Shown here one piece after another: positions 8,676 through 17,653 of a stretch of 64,000 bases of DNA. A program made the position numbers and the translations under genes. The DNA is from Fimbriimonadaceae bacterium (GTDB lineage: Bacteria > Armatimonadota > Fimbriimonadia > Fimbriimonadales > Fimbriimonadaceae): assembly GCA_020847855.1 (NCBI GenBank), contig JADLBH010000029.1, forward strand, positions 1 to 64,000, read 5' to 3'. The notes under the pieces were generated by a model. The model was given only the letters and a program-made list of their open reading frames with translations. It searched no databases and was not told where the DNA came from. Numbering within the stretch: position 1 is the stretch's first letter; each line of letters starts with the position of its first letter.

Positions 8676-9782
8676 CTAGTGCGCAGCGACCTGGGTCGCT
8701 CTGGCCTGCCCTTCTTGGGTGAGTTGGAGCGACCCGCTCCGTGCCTGGAGCAAGCCGGCGCGCTCGGCGCGGACCGCGATCTGCGAGGCACGGTCAGGGC
8801 TCCATCCCAACTCTCGCTCGATATGGAGCAGCGTGCTCTCCACCGCCTCTTCGGGTGTGCTGAGGTGTGTCGCGAGATGGATGAGGAGGACGTCGGTGGC
8901 AAACTCCTCGCGCTGACGCCTTCTTCGCGACCACTGGGAGATGATTCCGCGTGCCGGTGCAAAGAGCAAGGCGAGGAAGAAGACCGCACCCAGCGTGCTC
9001 GCCATCATTCCGCTGATCGAGACGTTCCACAGGGTCGCCAGACCGTATCCCGCGAGGGCCGAGCCCACGCCGACCGCGATTGCGAGCGGGATGAGTTGGT
9101 TCAACCTTGTGGTCAGGAGGGACGCCGTGACCGCGGGCACGACGATGAGGGCCACGGCAAGGATCGCCCCAACTGCGCTGAACGCACCCACCGTGGTCAC
9201 GGCCACCACGGTCATTAGGACGTAGTGGAGCACCACGGGTGCGAACCCGAGCGTCGCGGAGAGAGCGGCGTCGAACGTGGCTAGCTTGAGCTCCTTGTAG
9301 AGCGCAGTCAGGACGAGCGCGTTGAACAGCCCGAGCCCACCGAGCACCCAGAACGACACCGGGCCGTACTCCCGACCTCCCAGTGCGAGCGTGTCGAACG
9401 GTGCGAAGGCGATCTCGCCGTGGAGCACCGCGTCCGTGTCAATGTGGAGGTTGGGGAAGTAGCGCGAGATCACGTAGACCCCCAAGGCGAACATCGCCGG
9501 GAACACAAGGCCGATCGCGGTGTCGCTGGTCACCCTGCGCGTCTTGTTCAGGGTCTCGACGAGATAGACGGTCAGCAGTCCGGAAACCACGGCTCCGAGG
9601 AAGCCGAAGAGGAGGTTCGGGCCGTTCGCAAGGACATAGCCCGCCACAAGCCCCGGCAGCACCGCATGGCTGATCGCGTCCGCGACCATGGCCAGCCTTC
9701 GTAGGACGAGGAAGACTCCCGCGAGCGAGCACGCAAGCCCGGCCGCAACCGCGACCAGGGCGATCTGGGAGCCACTGCTCAA
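8676..9782 (-). CDS. metal ABC transporter permease with C-terminal winged-helix domain
   Basis: Residues 1 to about 285 form an ABC-3 family permease (Mn/Zn/Fe uptake) with eight or so membrane segments and the family motif AMVADAISHAVLPGLVAGY. The last 75 residues (LATHLSTPEEAVES, GWSPDRASQIAVRAERAGLL, LTQEGQARA) look like a cytoplasmic winged helix related to DtxR/MntR-type repressors. The start is a TTG at 9782 that shares TTGA with the stop of the preceding permease; the longer frame upstream is non-membrane shadow. It is the last gene of the transporter operon. Fused permease-repressor domains are known in some Mn/Fe systems; whether this one senses metal is untested. Confidence 0.85.
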   Translation of the reverse strand: MSSGSQIALVAVAAGLACSLAGVFLVLRRLAMVADAISHAVLPGLVAGYVLANGPNLLFGFLGAVVSGLLTVYLVETLNKTRRVTSDTAIGLVFPAMFALGVYVISRYFPNLHIDTDAVLHGEIAFAPFDTLALGGREYGPVSFWVLGGLGLFNALVLTALYKELKLATFDAALSATLGFAPVVLHYVLMTVVAVTTVGAFSAVGAILAVALIVVPAVTASLLTTRLNQLIPLAIAVGVGSALAGYGLATLWNVSISGMMASTLGAVFFLALLFAPARGIISQWSRRRRQREEFATDVLLIHLATHLSTPEEAVESTLLHIERELGWSPDRASQIAVRAERAGLLQARSGSLQLTQEGQARATQVAAH

Positions 9783-10645
9783 GTCGCCACCCTCGCACGG
9801 CGACGAGACCAAGCGAGCCCGCGCGCGCTCCCAAAGAACAACGAGAAGGCGGTGGCTGCGGAAAGAACGAGCACGATCGCAGGTCCTGTGGGCACGTTTT
9901 CCTGGAACACGCTGAGCAAGGCGCCGCACACGCCGGCCGAGGCACCGATCGTTGCCGCCAGCCAAACCATCGTTCCCAGGGAGTTCGTCCACTGCCGGGC
10001 CGCGGCGGCCGGCGCGACAAGCATGGCCGACATGAGGATCACACCGACCGTGTTGAGCCCGATCACGATCGCGACGACGAGCAATCCTGAGAGCAATGCC
10101 CCTAGGCGACCGGTGTCCAAGCCGACCGTCTGGGCAAACTCAGGATCGAAGCTCACGACCTTGAACTCCTTGAAGAGCAGGCTGACGACGATCAGGCACA
10201 GGAGCCCGAGCACCGCCATGGTGGCGACCTGCTCGGCGATCAGGGCCGCGGCCTGGCCAAACAGAAACTTGTCCAGGCCTGCTTGGTTCGCATCGTTCCT
10301 CTTTTGGACTACTGTGAGGAGCACGACGCCAATGCCGAAGAACCATGTCAGCACCACGGCAAGGGCCGAGCCTTGGTCCACACGGGTCCGCCGAATCGTG
10401 GTGAGGATGAGGAGCATCCCGACCAGGCCCGAGGCTGCGGCGCCAGCCATGAGCACGAGCGGGGTCTTGAGCCCGGTGGCCATGTAGGCCAAGCACACCC
10501 CTGGCAGCGCCGCGTGGCTCAGCGCGTCCCCCATCAGCCCCTGGCGTCGCAGCACGGCGAAGCAGCCTAACACCCCGCTCACCACACCCAAGACCAAGGA
10601 GCCGAGGGCTACGTTCCGCAGTGTATAGTCGGCGAGTAGGTTCAT
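9779..10645 (-). CDS. metal ABC transporter permease
   Basis: A 288-residue ABC-3 family permease with repeated hydrophobic segments and the conserved QGLMGDALSHAALPGVCLAYM block. It pairs with the second permease to form a heterodimeric channel for a divalent metal, most likely manganese or zinc. It begins with an ATG that overlaps the stop of the ATPase gene as ATGA (10642-10645), so translation is probably coupled. Its own stop overlaps the TTG of the next gene. Confidence 0.9.
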   Translation of the reverse strand: MNLLADYTLRNVALGSLVLGVVSGVLGCFAVLRRQGLMGDALSHAALPGVCLAYMATGLKTPLVLMAGAAASGLVGMLLILTTIRRTRVDQGSALAVVLTWFFGIGVVLLTVVQKRNDANQAGLDKFLFGQAAALIAEQVATMAVLGLLCLIVVSLLFKEFKVVSFDPEFAQTVGLDTGRLGALLSGLLVVAIVIGLNTVGVILMSAMLVAPAAAARQWTNSLGTMVWLAATIGASAGVCGALLSVFQENVPTGPAIVLVLSAATAFSLFFGSARGLAWSRRRARVAT

Positions 10646-11400
10646 CGCTCCATGGCGGCAAGGCGCCCGCCGTAGGCGGCCTGAAGCTTTTCGCGGACGA
10701 ACACGGCCTCTGTGGGGCCCGAGGCGATCAGCTTCACGTTGAGCAGGATCGTACGGTCGAACGTCTCACGGACGGTTTCGAGGTCGTGGTGGACCACGAC
10801 GACCGTTCTGCCTTCCGATCGCAGAAGCCGCAGGATCTCGAAGACGATTTGTTCCGTCGCGGCGTCCACCCCCGCCAAGGGCTCGTCCATGAAGTAGAGC
10901 TTGGGATCCTGCGCGAGGGCACGGGCAAGGAACACTCGTTGCTGTTGCCCGCCCGAAAGCTGACTGATCTGGCGTTTGGCGAAGTCTGCCATTCCGACCT
11001 GGTCAAGCCGTTCCAGGGCCGTGGCCCGCTCTTTCGCCCCCGGCCGACGCAGCCATCCGAGGGCACCATAGAGCCCCATCGTGACGACATCAAGGGCATC
11101 GGTCGGGAAGTCCCAGTCCACGGTGCCCCGCTGAGGGACGTAGCCCACGGCCCGGCGGTTCCGCGAATAGGTTTCGCCCAGGAGCCGGATCGTGCCTGCG
11201 GCGGTGGGGATGAGCCCCAGGATCGCCTTGAGCAGGGTGCTCTTCCCGGCGCCGTTGGGCCCGACGATGGCGGTCAAGGTGCCCTCGGGCACGTCCAGGT
11301 CAATGTCCCAAAGGACCGGCTTTTCGTCATAGGCCACGGTGAGGTCGCGGACGAAGACAGCGGGGAGCGGGCCTGGAGCCGCGAGCGCTTCGTGGTTCAT
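10642..11400 (-). CDS. metal ABC transporter ATP-binding protein
   Basis: A 252-residue ABC ATPase of the MntB/ZnuC type. The Walker A motif GPNGAGKST, signature LSGGQQQR, Walker B LYFMDEP and the switch histidine in VVVHHDLE are all present, so it should be active. It energises uptake through the two permeases downstream. The start overlaps the stop of the binding-protein gene by ATGA at 11397-11400. Confidence 0.95.
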   Translation of the reverse strand: MNHEALAAPGPLPAVFVRDLTVAYDEKPVLWDIDLDVPEGTLTAIVGPNGAGKSTLLKAILGLIPTAAGTIRLLGETYSRNRRAVGYVPQRGTVDWDFPTDALDVVTMGLYGALGWLRRPGAKERATALERLDQVGMADFAKRQISQLSGGQQQRVFLARALAQDPKLYFMDEPLAGVDAATEQIVFEILRLLRSEGRTVVVVHHDLETVRETFDRTILLNVKLIASGPTEAVFVREKLQAAYGGRLAAMER

Positions 11401-12335
11401 CGGAGAGCCTTTACGATGCTGTCAATGTTGTGTCGCACCATGCCGTCGTAAGTGCCTTCCTTGGTACCGTCGTCGCCCATCGCGTCGCTGAAGAGCTTGC
11501 CCCCGACCTGGACGTCCCAGCCCCGGCCTTGCACCGCTTTTTGCAACGCCTTGATCGTAGCTTCGGGCACGCTGGTCTCGACGAAGATCGCCTTGACCTT
11601 CCGCTTCGCAATGAGGTCCGCGAGCTGGATGATCCGCTGAGCGCCCGCTTCCGACGCGGTGCTCGTGCCCTGGATTCCAAAGACCTCGAAGCCGTACTTG
11701 CGTCCGAAGTATCCGAACGCGTCGTGCGCCGTGACCAACACCCGGCTCCCTGGCGGGAGGGATGCCGCCTCCTTGGTCACGTAGGAGTGCAACTGATCGA
11801 GCGTCTCTAAGTACTTCCGAGCGTTCTCCTCGTAGTGGTCGCGGTTCGGCGGGTCCGACTGGACGAGGCCGTCGCGTACGGACTCGGCGGCGTACTTCCA
11901 GAGTTCGACGTCGAACCAAACGTGGGGGTCGTGCTTGCCCTTGAACTCGGGAGGGTTTCGGAGCTCGGTCAGAGGTATCCCGGCGGTGACAGGGTAGGTA
12001 GGGGTCCCTCGGGACTTCATCTTGGCGAAGATCTCCGTCATTCGGCCCTCGAGCTCCAAGCCGTTGTAGAAGATCAGGCTCGCTGAATCGAGCTTTCGGA
12101 CATCGTCCGCCGTGGCCCGGTACAAATGGGGGTCAATCCCTGGGCCCATGAGCCCGATCGCCTCCACCTTGTCGCCACCGATGTTGCGCACCGCGTCGTT
12201 GATCATGCCCGTCGTCGAGACGACGACAAGGCGGTCCTTTCCGTTACGTGCAGTTTTTCCCCCCGCGGTGCAGCCCGCCAGGAGCTGGCCAGCCATGGCT
12301 GGCAGCAATACAGCCATGGCCCACTTGTTTAGCAT
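11397..12335 (-). CDS. metal ABC transporter substrate-binding lipoprotein
   Basis: A 312-residue member of the cluster 9 (ZnuA/MntA/PsaA) metal-binding lipoproteins. The signal peptide ends in the lipobox LLAGC. Expected metal ligands are visible in GIDPHLY, DPHVWFDV, a glutamate near ETSVPE and an aspartate near the C-terminus. The histidine-rich loop typical of ZnuA is absent, which favours manganese or iron. It is the first gene of a four-gene operon, divergent from the MntR-type regulator and downstream of a perfect inverted repeat. Confidence 0.92.
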   Translation of the reverse strand: MLNKWAMAVLLPAMAGQLLAGCTAGGKTARNGKDRLVVVSTTGMINDAVRNIGGDKVEAIGLMGPGIDPHLYRATADDVRKLDSASLIFYNGLELEGRMTEIFAKMKSRGTPTYPVTAGIPLTELRNPPEFKGKHDPHVWFDVELWKYAAESVRDGLVQSDPPNRDHYEENARKYLETLDQLHSYVTKEAASLPPGSRVLVTAHDAFGYFGRKYGFEVFGIQGTSTASEAGAQRIIQLADLIAKRKVKAIFVETSVPEATIKALQKAVQGRGWDVQVGGKLFSDAMGDDGTKEGTYDGMVRHNIDSIVKALR

Positions 12336-12345
12336 GAGCTAAGTT

Positions 12346-12373
12346 TACCACCCATAGTTCATAATGGTGGGTA
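12346..12373. promoter_or_regulatory. inverted-repeat operator between metal transporter and MntR-type gene
   Basis: TACCACCCAT (12346-12355) and its exact reverse complement ATGGTGGGTA (12364-12373) flank an 8-nt spacer. The element fills the 56-bp gap between two divergent start codons, where a DtxR-family dimer would control both directions. Confidence 0.75.
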
Positions 12374-12391
12374 GGACATTCGCAGAAGCTC

Positions 12392-12838
12392 ATGGCACGA
12401 GGAAGCAAGAACCCGTTCGCCCGGACTCGGGACGACCACGCGCTCGAGACGGCAGCCGACTATGCCGAGCTCATCTTGCGCCTCACCGAGACCGAAGGCG
12501 AGGCGCGCGCGGTTCGCATCGCTCAAATCCTTGGGGTGAGTCCAGTGACCGTGAGCAAGACCGTCCAGCGGCTGCAACGGGACGGGCTCTTGGTCGCCAA
12601 GCCCTATCGAAGCCTCTTTCTCACTCCCGAGGGCGAGGCGCTCGCGATCAAGTTCCGAGAGAAGCATGCCGTCGTGGTGGAGTTCCTGATCAGGCTCGGA
12701 GTCCCTTCCGTGGTGGCGGAAACCGACGCGGAGGGAATCGAGCACCACGTGAGCGAGCTCACGCTGGAGGCCTTCCGCAAGTTCATCGGAGCAGGGCGCC
12801 CGCACCAAGTTGACGTTGCAGGGCGGGCGAAGGGTTAG
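12392..12838 (+). CDS. DtxR/MntR-family metal-dependent repressor
   Basis: A 148-residue regulator. Residues 18-90 form a winged helix (AVRIAQILGVSPVTVSKTVQ, then RDGLLV). The metal-binding and dimerisation part has the family ligands: His in REKHAVVVEFL, and Glu-x-x-Glu-His in AEGIEHHVSE, matching the His77/Glu99/Glu102/His103 pattern of Bacillus MntR. The SH3-like third domain of DtxR is missing, as in MntR. It faces away from the metal transporter operon across a perfect inverted repeat, so it most likely represses uptake when manganese is plentiful. Confidence 0.9.
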   Translation: MARGSKNPFARTRDDHALETAADYAELILRLTETEGEARAVRIAQILGVSPVTVSKTVQRLQRDGLLVAKPYRSLFLTPEGEALAIKFREKHAVVVEFLIRLGVPSVVAETDAEGIEHHVSELTLEAFRKFIGAGRPHQVDVAGRAKG

Positions 12839-12874
12839 CGGCGAGCCCAGTCTACGCGGGTACGGTTTCCAACG

Positions 12875-12903
12875 TAGACAGCGCAGGCATGGGAAAGTAG
12901 AAT
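12875..12903 (+). promoter_or_regulatory. promoter of gdhA
   Basis: TAGACA (12875-12880) and TAGAAT (12898-12903) are 17 nt apart, and the -10 box ends 9 nt before the ATG at 12913. The expected transcript would have a 2-3 nt leader. Confidence 0.6.
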
Positions 12904-12912
12904 CCTCGGGCT

Positions 12913-14154
12913 ATGTCCAACCCCTTCGCGACCGCCCAGCGACAGTTTGACGAGGCTGCGGCGATCCTCGGACTCTCGACCGCGGAACGCGCGTTCCTTC
13001 GCGAGCCCATGCGAGAGCTCCATGTTCGCATCCCGGTGAGGATGGACAACGGAGAGACTCAGGTGTTTCAGGGCTATCGGGTGCAGTACAACGATGCCCG
13101 CGGACCCGCGAAGGGCGGGATCCGTTGGCACCCTGAGGAGACGGTTGACACCGTACGGGCCCTGGCAGCGTGGATGACATGGAAGACCGCGGTTGTCGGC
13201 ATACCACTCGGAGGGGGCAAGGGCGGGGTCGTGTGCGACCCCAAGTGGCTCTCAGCTAGAGAGAAGGAACGGCTGGCACGCGGGTACATACGGCAGATCG
13301 CCAGCTTCATCGGACCCGTGTCCGACGTCCCCGCCCCCGACGTGTATACAGACCCGCAAATCATGGCCTGGATGCTCGACGAGTACGAAGCGATCGAGCA
13401 GACCCACCGGTCGGGGGTCATCACGGGCAAGCCGCTCCCGCTCGGAGGCATCGCCGGGCGCGAGGACGCGACGGCACGGGGAGGGATGTATGCCCTCCGG
13501 GAATGTGCGCATCAGCTGGGGATTGACCTCACGGGAGCGACTGCTGCGATCCAAGGCTTCGGGAACGCGGGCCAACACGCGCACCGACTTCTCGGCGAGC
13601 TCTTCGGGACCAAGGTTGTGGCGGCCTCGGACAGCATGGGCGGGGTCTATTCGCCCGAGGGCCTGGACTTCGACGCATTGCTCGAGCACAAGCAGCGGAC
13701 CGGGTCGGTGGCAGGCTTCTCTGGGGGCTCGGCGATCAGCAACGAGAACGTCCTTTGTCTGGACGTGGACGTTCTCTTGCCCAGTGCGCTCGAGAATGTC
13801 CTCACCGTGGAGAACGCAGGCGAGGTGAGCGCGAAGATCGTCGCCGAGCTCGCGAACGGCCCGACCAGCCCCGAGGCGGACCAGATCCTCTTTGCCCAAG
13901 GCGTCTATGTGATTCCCGACTTTTTGTGCAACGCGGGAGGGGTCACGGTCTCTTGGATGGAGCAGGTGCAGAACGCCAGCCTCGACAAATGGCCTCGCAA
14001 CCGGGTCTACCAAGAGCTCGACGCGATCATGACGGAGTCGTTCGGGGCGGTCCACGCTATGCGCACCGAACGCAAGGTACACACAAGGCTAGCCGCCTAT
14101 TTGATCGCGGTGGACCGGGTCGCGGAGGCTTGCCGCCTGCGAGGCTGGGTGTGA
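12913..14154 (+). CDS. gdhA: glutamate dehydrogenase
   Basis: A 413-residue Glu/Leu/Phe/Val dehydrogenase that interconverts glutamate with 2-oxoglutarate and ammonia. Visible are KGGIRWHP, the substrate loop with the catalytic lysine in [18 protein letters not shown], and the nucleotide fold with GFGNAGQHA. Length and order match hexameric bacterial GDH of the NAD-type or dual-specificity class. Glutamate specificity is favoured over leucine by the K-rich glycine loop and PDVYT context but is not proven. It is transcribed alone, with Hsp20 27 nt downstream carrying its own -10 box. Confidence 0.93.
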   Translation: MSNPFATAQRQFDEAAAILGLSTAERAFLREPMRELHVRIPVRMDNGETQVFQGYRVQYNDARGPAKGGIRWHPEETVDTVRALAAWMTWKTAVVGIPLGGGKGGVVCDPKWLSAREKERLARGYIRQIASFIGPVSDVPAPDVYTDPQIMAWMLDEYEAIEQTHRSGVITGKPLPLGGIAGREDATARGGMYALRECAHQLGIDLTGATAAIQGFGNAGQHAHRLLGELFGTKVVAASDSMGGVYSPEGLDFDALLEHKQRTGSVAGFSGGSAISNENVLCLDVDVLLPSALENVLTVENAGEVSAKIVAELANGPTSPEADQILFAQGVYVIPDFLCNAGGVTVSWMEQVQNASLDKWPRNRVYQELDAIMTESFGAVHAMRTERKVHTRLAAYLIAVDRVAEACRLRGWV

Positions 14155-14181
14155 GGCCGCGCTTGGCAGTACACTAGACCG

Positions 14182-14631
14182 ATGCCAAGCGACGACCTCC
14201 GAGCGTGGCTGGTTCAGTTCGGTATCAGGGAAGGCACTGGCCCGCCCCCCGGCCAGAGCTTCGCGCGTTCTGGGTGGACACCAAGGATAGACCTTTTCGA
14301 CCACGAGCGCTTCGTCTTGCTCCGAGTCGAGGTGCCGGGACTGGGCCCGGACGAGCTCACGCTCATCTTCGACGGGGAGTCGTGTACGCTCACGGTTCGT
14401 GGCGACCGCCGCCAACCGCCCATCCCTCCTGGGCGAGCCTCTGCGATCCGATTGGAGATCGAGTACGGGAGCTTTGAACGGACGGTCGAACTTCCCGAGG
14501 CAGCGTACGACTTTGGCGATGCGAGGGCGGAGCTCGATCACGGCATGCTCTCCATCCTCGTGCCCAGAAACCGTGGCGTCGAGCCGACGGTAGTGGTGGC
14601 TCGACATAGAATCAGGGTGGTGAGACATTGA
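14182..14631 (+). CDS. Hsp20/alpha-crystallin small heat-shock protein
   Basis: A 149-residue holdase-type chaperone. The alpha-crystallin domain runs from about residue 35 (PRIDLFDHERFVLLRVEVPG, then LTVRGDRR) to the conserved GSFERTVELPEA and DHGMLSILVP near the end. The usual C-terminal I-x-I/V anchor may be IRVV. TACACT (14170-14175) lies 6 nt before the ATG, suggesting leaderless transcription. The stop overlaps the TTG start of lon as TTGA, so the holdase and the protease are probably made together. Confidence 0.88.
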   Translation: MPSDDLRAWLVQFGIREGTGPPPGQSFARSGWTPRIDLFDHERFVLLRVEVPGLGPDELTLIFDGESCTLTVRGDRRQPPIPPGRASAIRLEIEYGSFERTVELPEAAYDFGDARAELDHGMLSILVPRNRGVEPTVVVARHRIRVVRH

Positions 14632-17057
14632 GCCAGAAGGCGGAGCCCGATCTCGAAGCTCAGATCGAGGAAGCCCTCGGCGCGGCGGCAGAAGAGGCGA
14701 TCGAGGAAGATTCCGGCGAGATGAAGCCGGTGATCCCGGAGGAACTGGTCTTGCTCCCTCTCCGAGACGCGGTCGTGTTTCCGATGTTGATCGCCCCGCT
14801 CAGCGTGGGTCGCCCGAACTCGATCAACCTCATTGACGAGGCGGTCTCGCAGTCGAGCCGGGTGATCGGGGTCATTGCCCAGCGCAACCCCCAGATTGAC
14901 GAACCGACCTTCGAGGACGTGTTCGAATACGGCTGTGCGGTCGTGATTCGAACCCTGATGCGAGTGCCGGACTCGGTCCGACTCATCGTGCAAGGGATCG
15001 TCCGGTTCCGGATCGTCGAGCGGCTCCAGGAGGAGCCGTACCTCAAGGCGAAGATCGAGGTGCTCGCGGACGAGCCCATCGTTCCAGAAGAGGCGGAGGA
15101 GGTAGAGGCCCTTCGGCGATCCGTGGCCGCATTGTTCGAGCAGGCGGTTCGGCTCACACCCCAGCTCCCTGACGAGCTTCTCGCCATGACTACCACCGTG
15201 CGCGAGTCCAACGTTATGGCTGACCTCGTAGCCGCACACATGCCGCTCTCCCTTCAGGACAAGCAGGACGTCTTGGAGGCGCTGGGAACCAGGGAGCGGC
15301 TTCGGAAGCTCCTCGAGGTCCTGGGCCGAGAAGTGCGCGTGCTCGAACTGACGAGCAAGGTTCACAGCGAGGTCAGCGCGGAACTGAGCAAGAGCCAACG
15401 GGAGTTTTATCTTCGGGAGCAGCTCAAGGCGATCCAGAGGGAGCTGGGCGAGGGCGAGGACACTGGGGCCGAGCTCGAGGAGCTCCGAGCGCAGGTGGAA
15501 GAGGCGGGGATGCCGGAGGCCGCGCTCAAGGAGGCGACGCGAGAGCTCGATCGGCTCGCCCGTATCAACCCTGGCTCTCCGGAGTACAGCGTCGCAAGAA
15601 CCTATGTCGAGACGATGGCCGCCCTTCCCTGGTCTGCGTCTACCACGGACAATTTGGACCTCGAGAACGCGAGGTCCGTGCTCGATGCGGACCACTCGGG
15701 GCTACAAAAGATCAAGGATCGGATCATTGAGTTCCTCGCGGTTCGCAAGGTGAAGCGGGAAGGGGCGGTCCGCCAGCCGATCCTGTGCTTCTATGGCCCG
15801 CCGGGGGTCGGCAAGACGTCGCTCGGGATGAGCATCGCTCGCGCCTTGGACCGCAAGTTCGTCCGCATCTCGCTGGGCGGCATGCGCGACGAGGCGGAGA
15901 TCCGGGGTCACCGCCGAACCTACATCGGGGCATTGCCCGGCCAGATCATTCAGGGATTGCGCCGCGCCGAGAGCAACAACCCGGTCTTCATGCTCGACGA
16001 GGTGGACAAGCTCGGGACGGACTTTCGCGGCGATCCCGCGTCCGCCCTGCTCGAGGTCCTCGACCCTCAGCAGAACTCGGCCTTCCGCGATCACTATATT
16101 GACGCTCCCTTCGACCTTTCGCACGTCTTCTTCCTCACGACCGCGAACCGGCTCGACACGATCCCTGGGCCCCTTCGGGATCGCATGGAGATCATCGAGC
16201 TCGGCGGCTATACCGAAGAGGAGAAGCTCGAGATCGCGAAGGACCATCTAGTCCCCCGACAGTTGGACGAGCACGGCCTTTCCCCAAGGCAGCTTGTTTT
16301 CAAGGACGATGCCCTGACCGCCCTCATCCAAGGCTATACGCGGGAGGCGGGCGTGCGGAACCTGGAGCGCGAGATTGCGAACGTCACCCGCAAGGCGACG
16401 CTACAGTTTGCCAATGGCCGCAAGGCGAAGTTGACGGTGACGAAGCGGTTCGTGGTCACGTCCCTGGGCGCGCCTCGCTTCCAGCGCGATCTGGTGACCG
16501 AGCGACGCCTCTTGCCTGGGATGGCAGTCGGCCTCGCTTGGACCCCCATGGGCGGAGACCTCCTCTTCGTCGAGACCGCCTTGTTGCCAGGCACGAAGGG
16601 CCTCCTTCTCACCGGGCAGGCAGGCGATGTCATGCGGGAGTCGGCGACAACGGCGCTCTCCTATGTCCGGTCCCACGCCCGAGAGCTAAAGATTGAGCCG
16701 GAGAGCTTCGAGAAGAACGAGATCCATATTCACCTTCCCGAGGGTGCGGTTCCCAAGGACGGGCCCTCCGCAGGCATCACGATGGTCTGCGCGTTGGTGT
16801 CTCTTCTCACGGGTCAAGGGTTGACCAAAAGGTTGGCCATGACCGGGGAGGTGACGCTGGTGGGGCAGGTGCTACCGGTGGGTGGTATCAAGGAGAAGGT
16901 TCTTGCGGCGCATCGGGCCGGGGTAGAGACTGTCATTCTGCCAGCAGAGAACCGGAAGGACTTCGAAGAGGAGATCCCGGAGAAGATCCAAGCCCGTCTC
17001 ACGGTCCGGTACGTCTCGAACGTGGGCCAGGTGATCCGCGCCGCGTTCCCAGACTAG
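14628..17057 (+). CDS. lon: ATP-dependent protease Lon
   Basis: An 809-residue LonA: N-terminal substrate-binding domain (VLLPLRDAVVFPML onward), a coiled region, the AAA+ domain with Walker A GPPGVGKT near residue 390 and Walker B FMLDEVDK, and a C-terminal protease domain with catalytic Ser in PKDGPSAG (about 710) and Lys in GGIKEKV (about 753). It degrades damaged and regulatory proteins in the cytoplasm. The start is a TTG at 14628 inside the TTGA overlap with Hsp20; an ATG at 14721 would still retain the conserved N-domain. The stop shares CTAG with the converging clpS-like gene. Confidence 0.96.
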   Translation: MSQKAEPDLEAQIEEALGAAAEEAIEEDSGEMKPVIPEELVLLPLRDAVVFPMLIAPLSVGRPNSINLIDEAVSQSSRVIGVIAQRNPQIDEPTFEDVFEYGCAVVIRTLMRVPDSVRLIVQGIVRFRIVERLQEEPYLKAKIEVLADEPIVPEEAEEVEALRRSVAALFEQAVRLTPQLPDELLAMTTTVRESNVMADLVAAHMPLSLQDKQDVLEALGTRERLRKLLEVLGREVRVLELTSKVHSEVSAELSKSQREFYLREQLKAIQRELGEGEDTGAELEELRAQVEEAGMPEAALKEATRELDRLARINPGSPEYSVARTYVETMAALPWSASTTDNLDLENARSVLDADHSGLQKIKDRIIEFLAVRKVKREGAVRQPILCFYGPPGVGKTSLGMSIARALDRKFVRISLGGMRDEAEIRGHRRTYIGALPGQIIQGLRRAESNNPVFMLDEVDKLGTDFRGDPASALLEVLDPQQNSAFRDHYIDAPFDLSHVFFLTTANRLDTIPGPLRDRMEIIELGGYTEEEKLEIAKDHLVPRQLDEHGLSPRQLVFKDDALTALIQGYTREAGVRNLEREIANVTRKATLQFANGRKAKLTVTKRFVVTSLGAPRFQRDLVTERRLLPGMAVGLAWTPMGGDLLFVETALLPGTKGLLLTGQAGDVMRESATTALSYVRSHARELKIEPESFEKNEIHIHLPEGAVPKDGPSAGITMVCALVSLLTGQGLTKRLAMTGEVTLVGQVLPVGGIKEKVLAAHRAGVETVILPAENRKDFEEEIPEKIQARLTVRYVSNVGQVIRAAFPD

Positions 17058-17353
17058 GCTTCCTGCGAGACTTCGACCTTGATCCCGATCGTACCGACGA
17101 CGTCCGCAACGCCTTGGCACTCGCTCTCGTCGGCCCGGTGTACGACGCACTGGCCGTACTTGTCTATCTCCCAAGCCTCGATGTAGGCCTCTTCGGCCGT
17201 GCAGGCGGTGGCGATCATGAGGACAGTGATCACTTCCTCATAGGTGTTCGTGTCGTTGTCATAGACCGTGACTTGCCAGAGCGGCCCAAGCTCCTTTCGC
17301 GTAACGGGGTCGAGGACAGGGAGCGTGCCTGGCAGCTCGAATCTCGTGCTCAA
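17054..17353 (-). CDS. divergent ClpS-like adaptor
   Basis: A 99-residue ClpS-fold protein, clearly a paralogue of the gene just upstream (shared ITVLMIATACTAEEAYIEAWE pattern, GVADVVGTIGIK tail). The residues that hold N-degrons in ClpS are altered: the NDDxTP motif reads D32-N33-D34-T35-N36-T37, and the binding histidine is Asp64. It may bind ClpA-type unfoldases but recognise something else, or modulate the canonical copy. The TTG start at 17353 overlaps the upstream stop as TTGA. Frames further upstream only shadow the first copy. Confidence 0.75.
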   Translation of the reverse strand: MSTRFELPGTLPVLDPVTRKELGPLWQVTVYDNDTNTYEEVITVLMIATACTAEEAYIEAWEIDKYGQCVVHRADESECQGVADVVGTIGIKVEVSQEA

Positions 17354-17646
17354 TCGTTCCACTCCGGCATGACCTCGGCCTTCACCCCTATCGTTCCTAT
17401 GACGTCGGCCGCGCCCTGGCAGTCGCGCTGGGACCCAAAATGAACCGGTGCCTTCCCGTAGTGGTGGGCTTCCCACGTCTCCATCTCTGCCTCCCCCCGG
17501 CTGCAGCCGGTGGCTCGGACAAGAACTTCGATGACGGCCTCGTACGGAGTGTGATCGTCGTTGTAAATGACGGTCATGTGCCGTGCGCTTCCGGCATTTT
17601 CCGGGCCTACTCCCAACGGTTGGGTCTGAGGTGCCGCGATCGCCAT
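17350..17646 (-). CDS. clpS: ATP-dependent Clp protease adaptor ClpS
   Basis: A 98-residue adaptor that delivers N-end-rule substrates to a ClpA/ClpC-type unfoldase. It keeps the N-degron pocket: N29-D30-D31-H-T-P followed by YEAVIEVL, and His61 in AHHYGKA. ATG at 17646 follows AGAGGAG; an in-frame ATG at 17670 would overlap the end of the YfhO-like gene by 17 nt. No clpA gene is in the window. It sits between lon and ftsH, in a proteolysis-rich neighbourhood, and is followed by its degenerate paralogue. Confidence 0.85.
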   Translation of the reverse strand: MAIAAPQTQPLGVGPENAGSARHMTVIYNDDHTPYEAVIEVLVRATGCSRGEAEMETWEAHHYGKAPVHFGSQRDCQGAADVIGTIGVKAEVMPEWND

Positions 17647-17653
17647 CTCTCCT

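Noticed and set aside
8676..9992. Longer 438-residue version of the metal permease
   Set aside because: The extra 70 residues overlap the first permease and are not hydrophobic; the TTG at 9782 in a TTGA overlap fits the family start.
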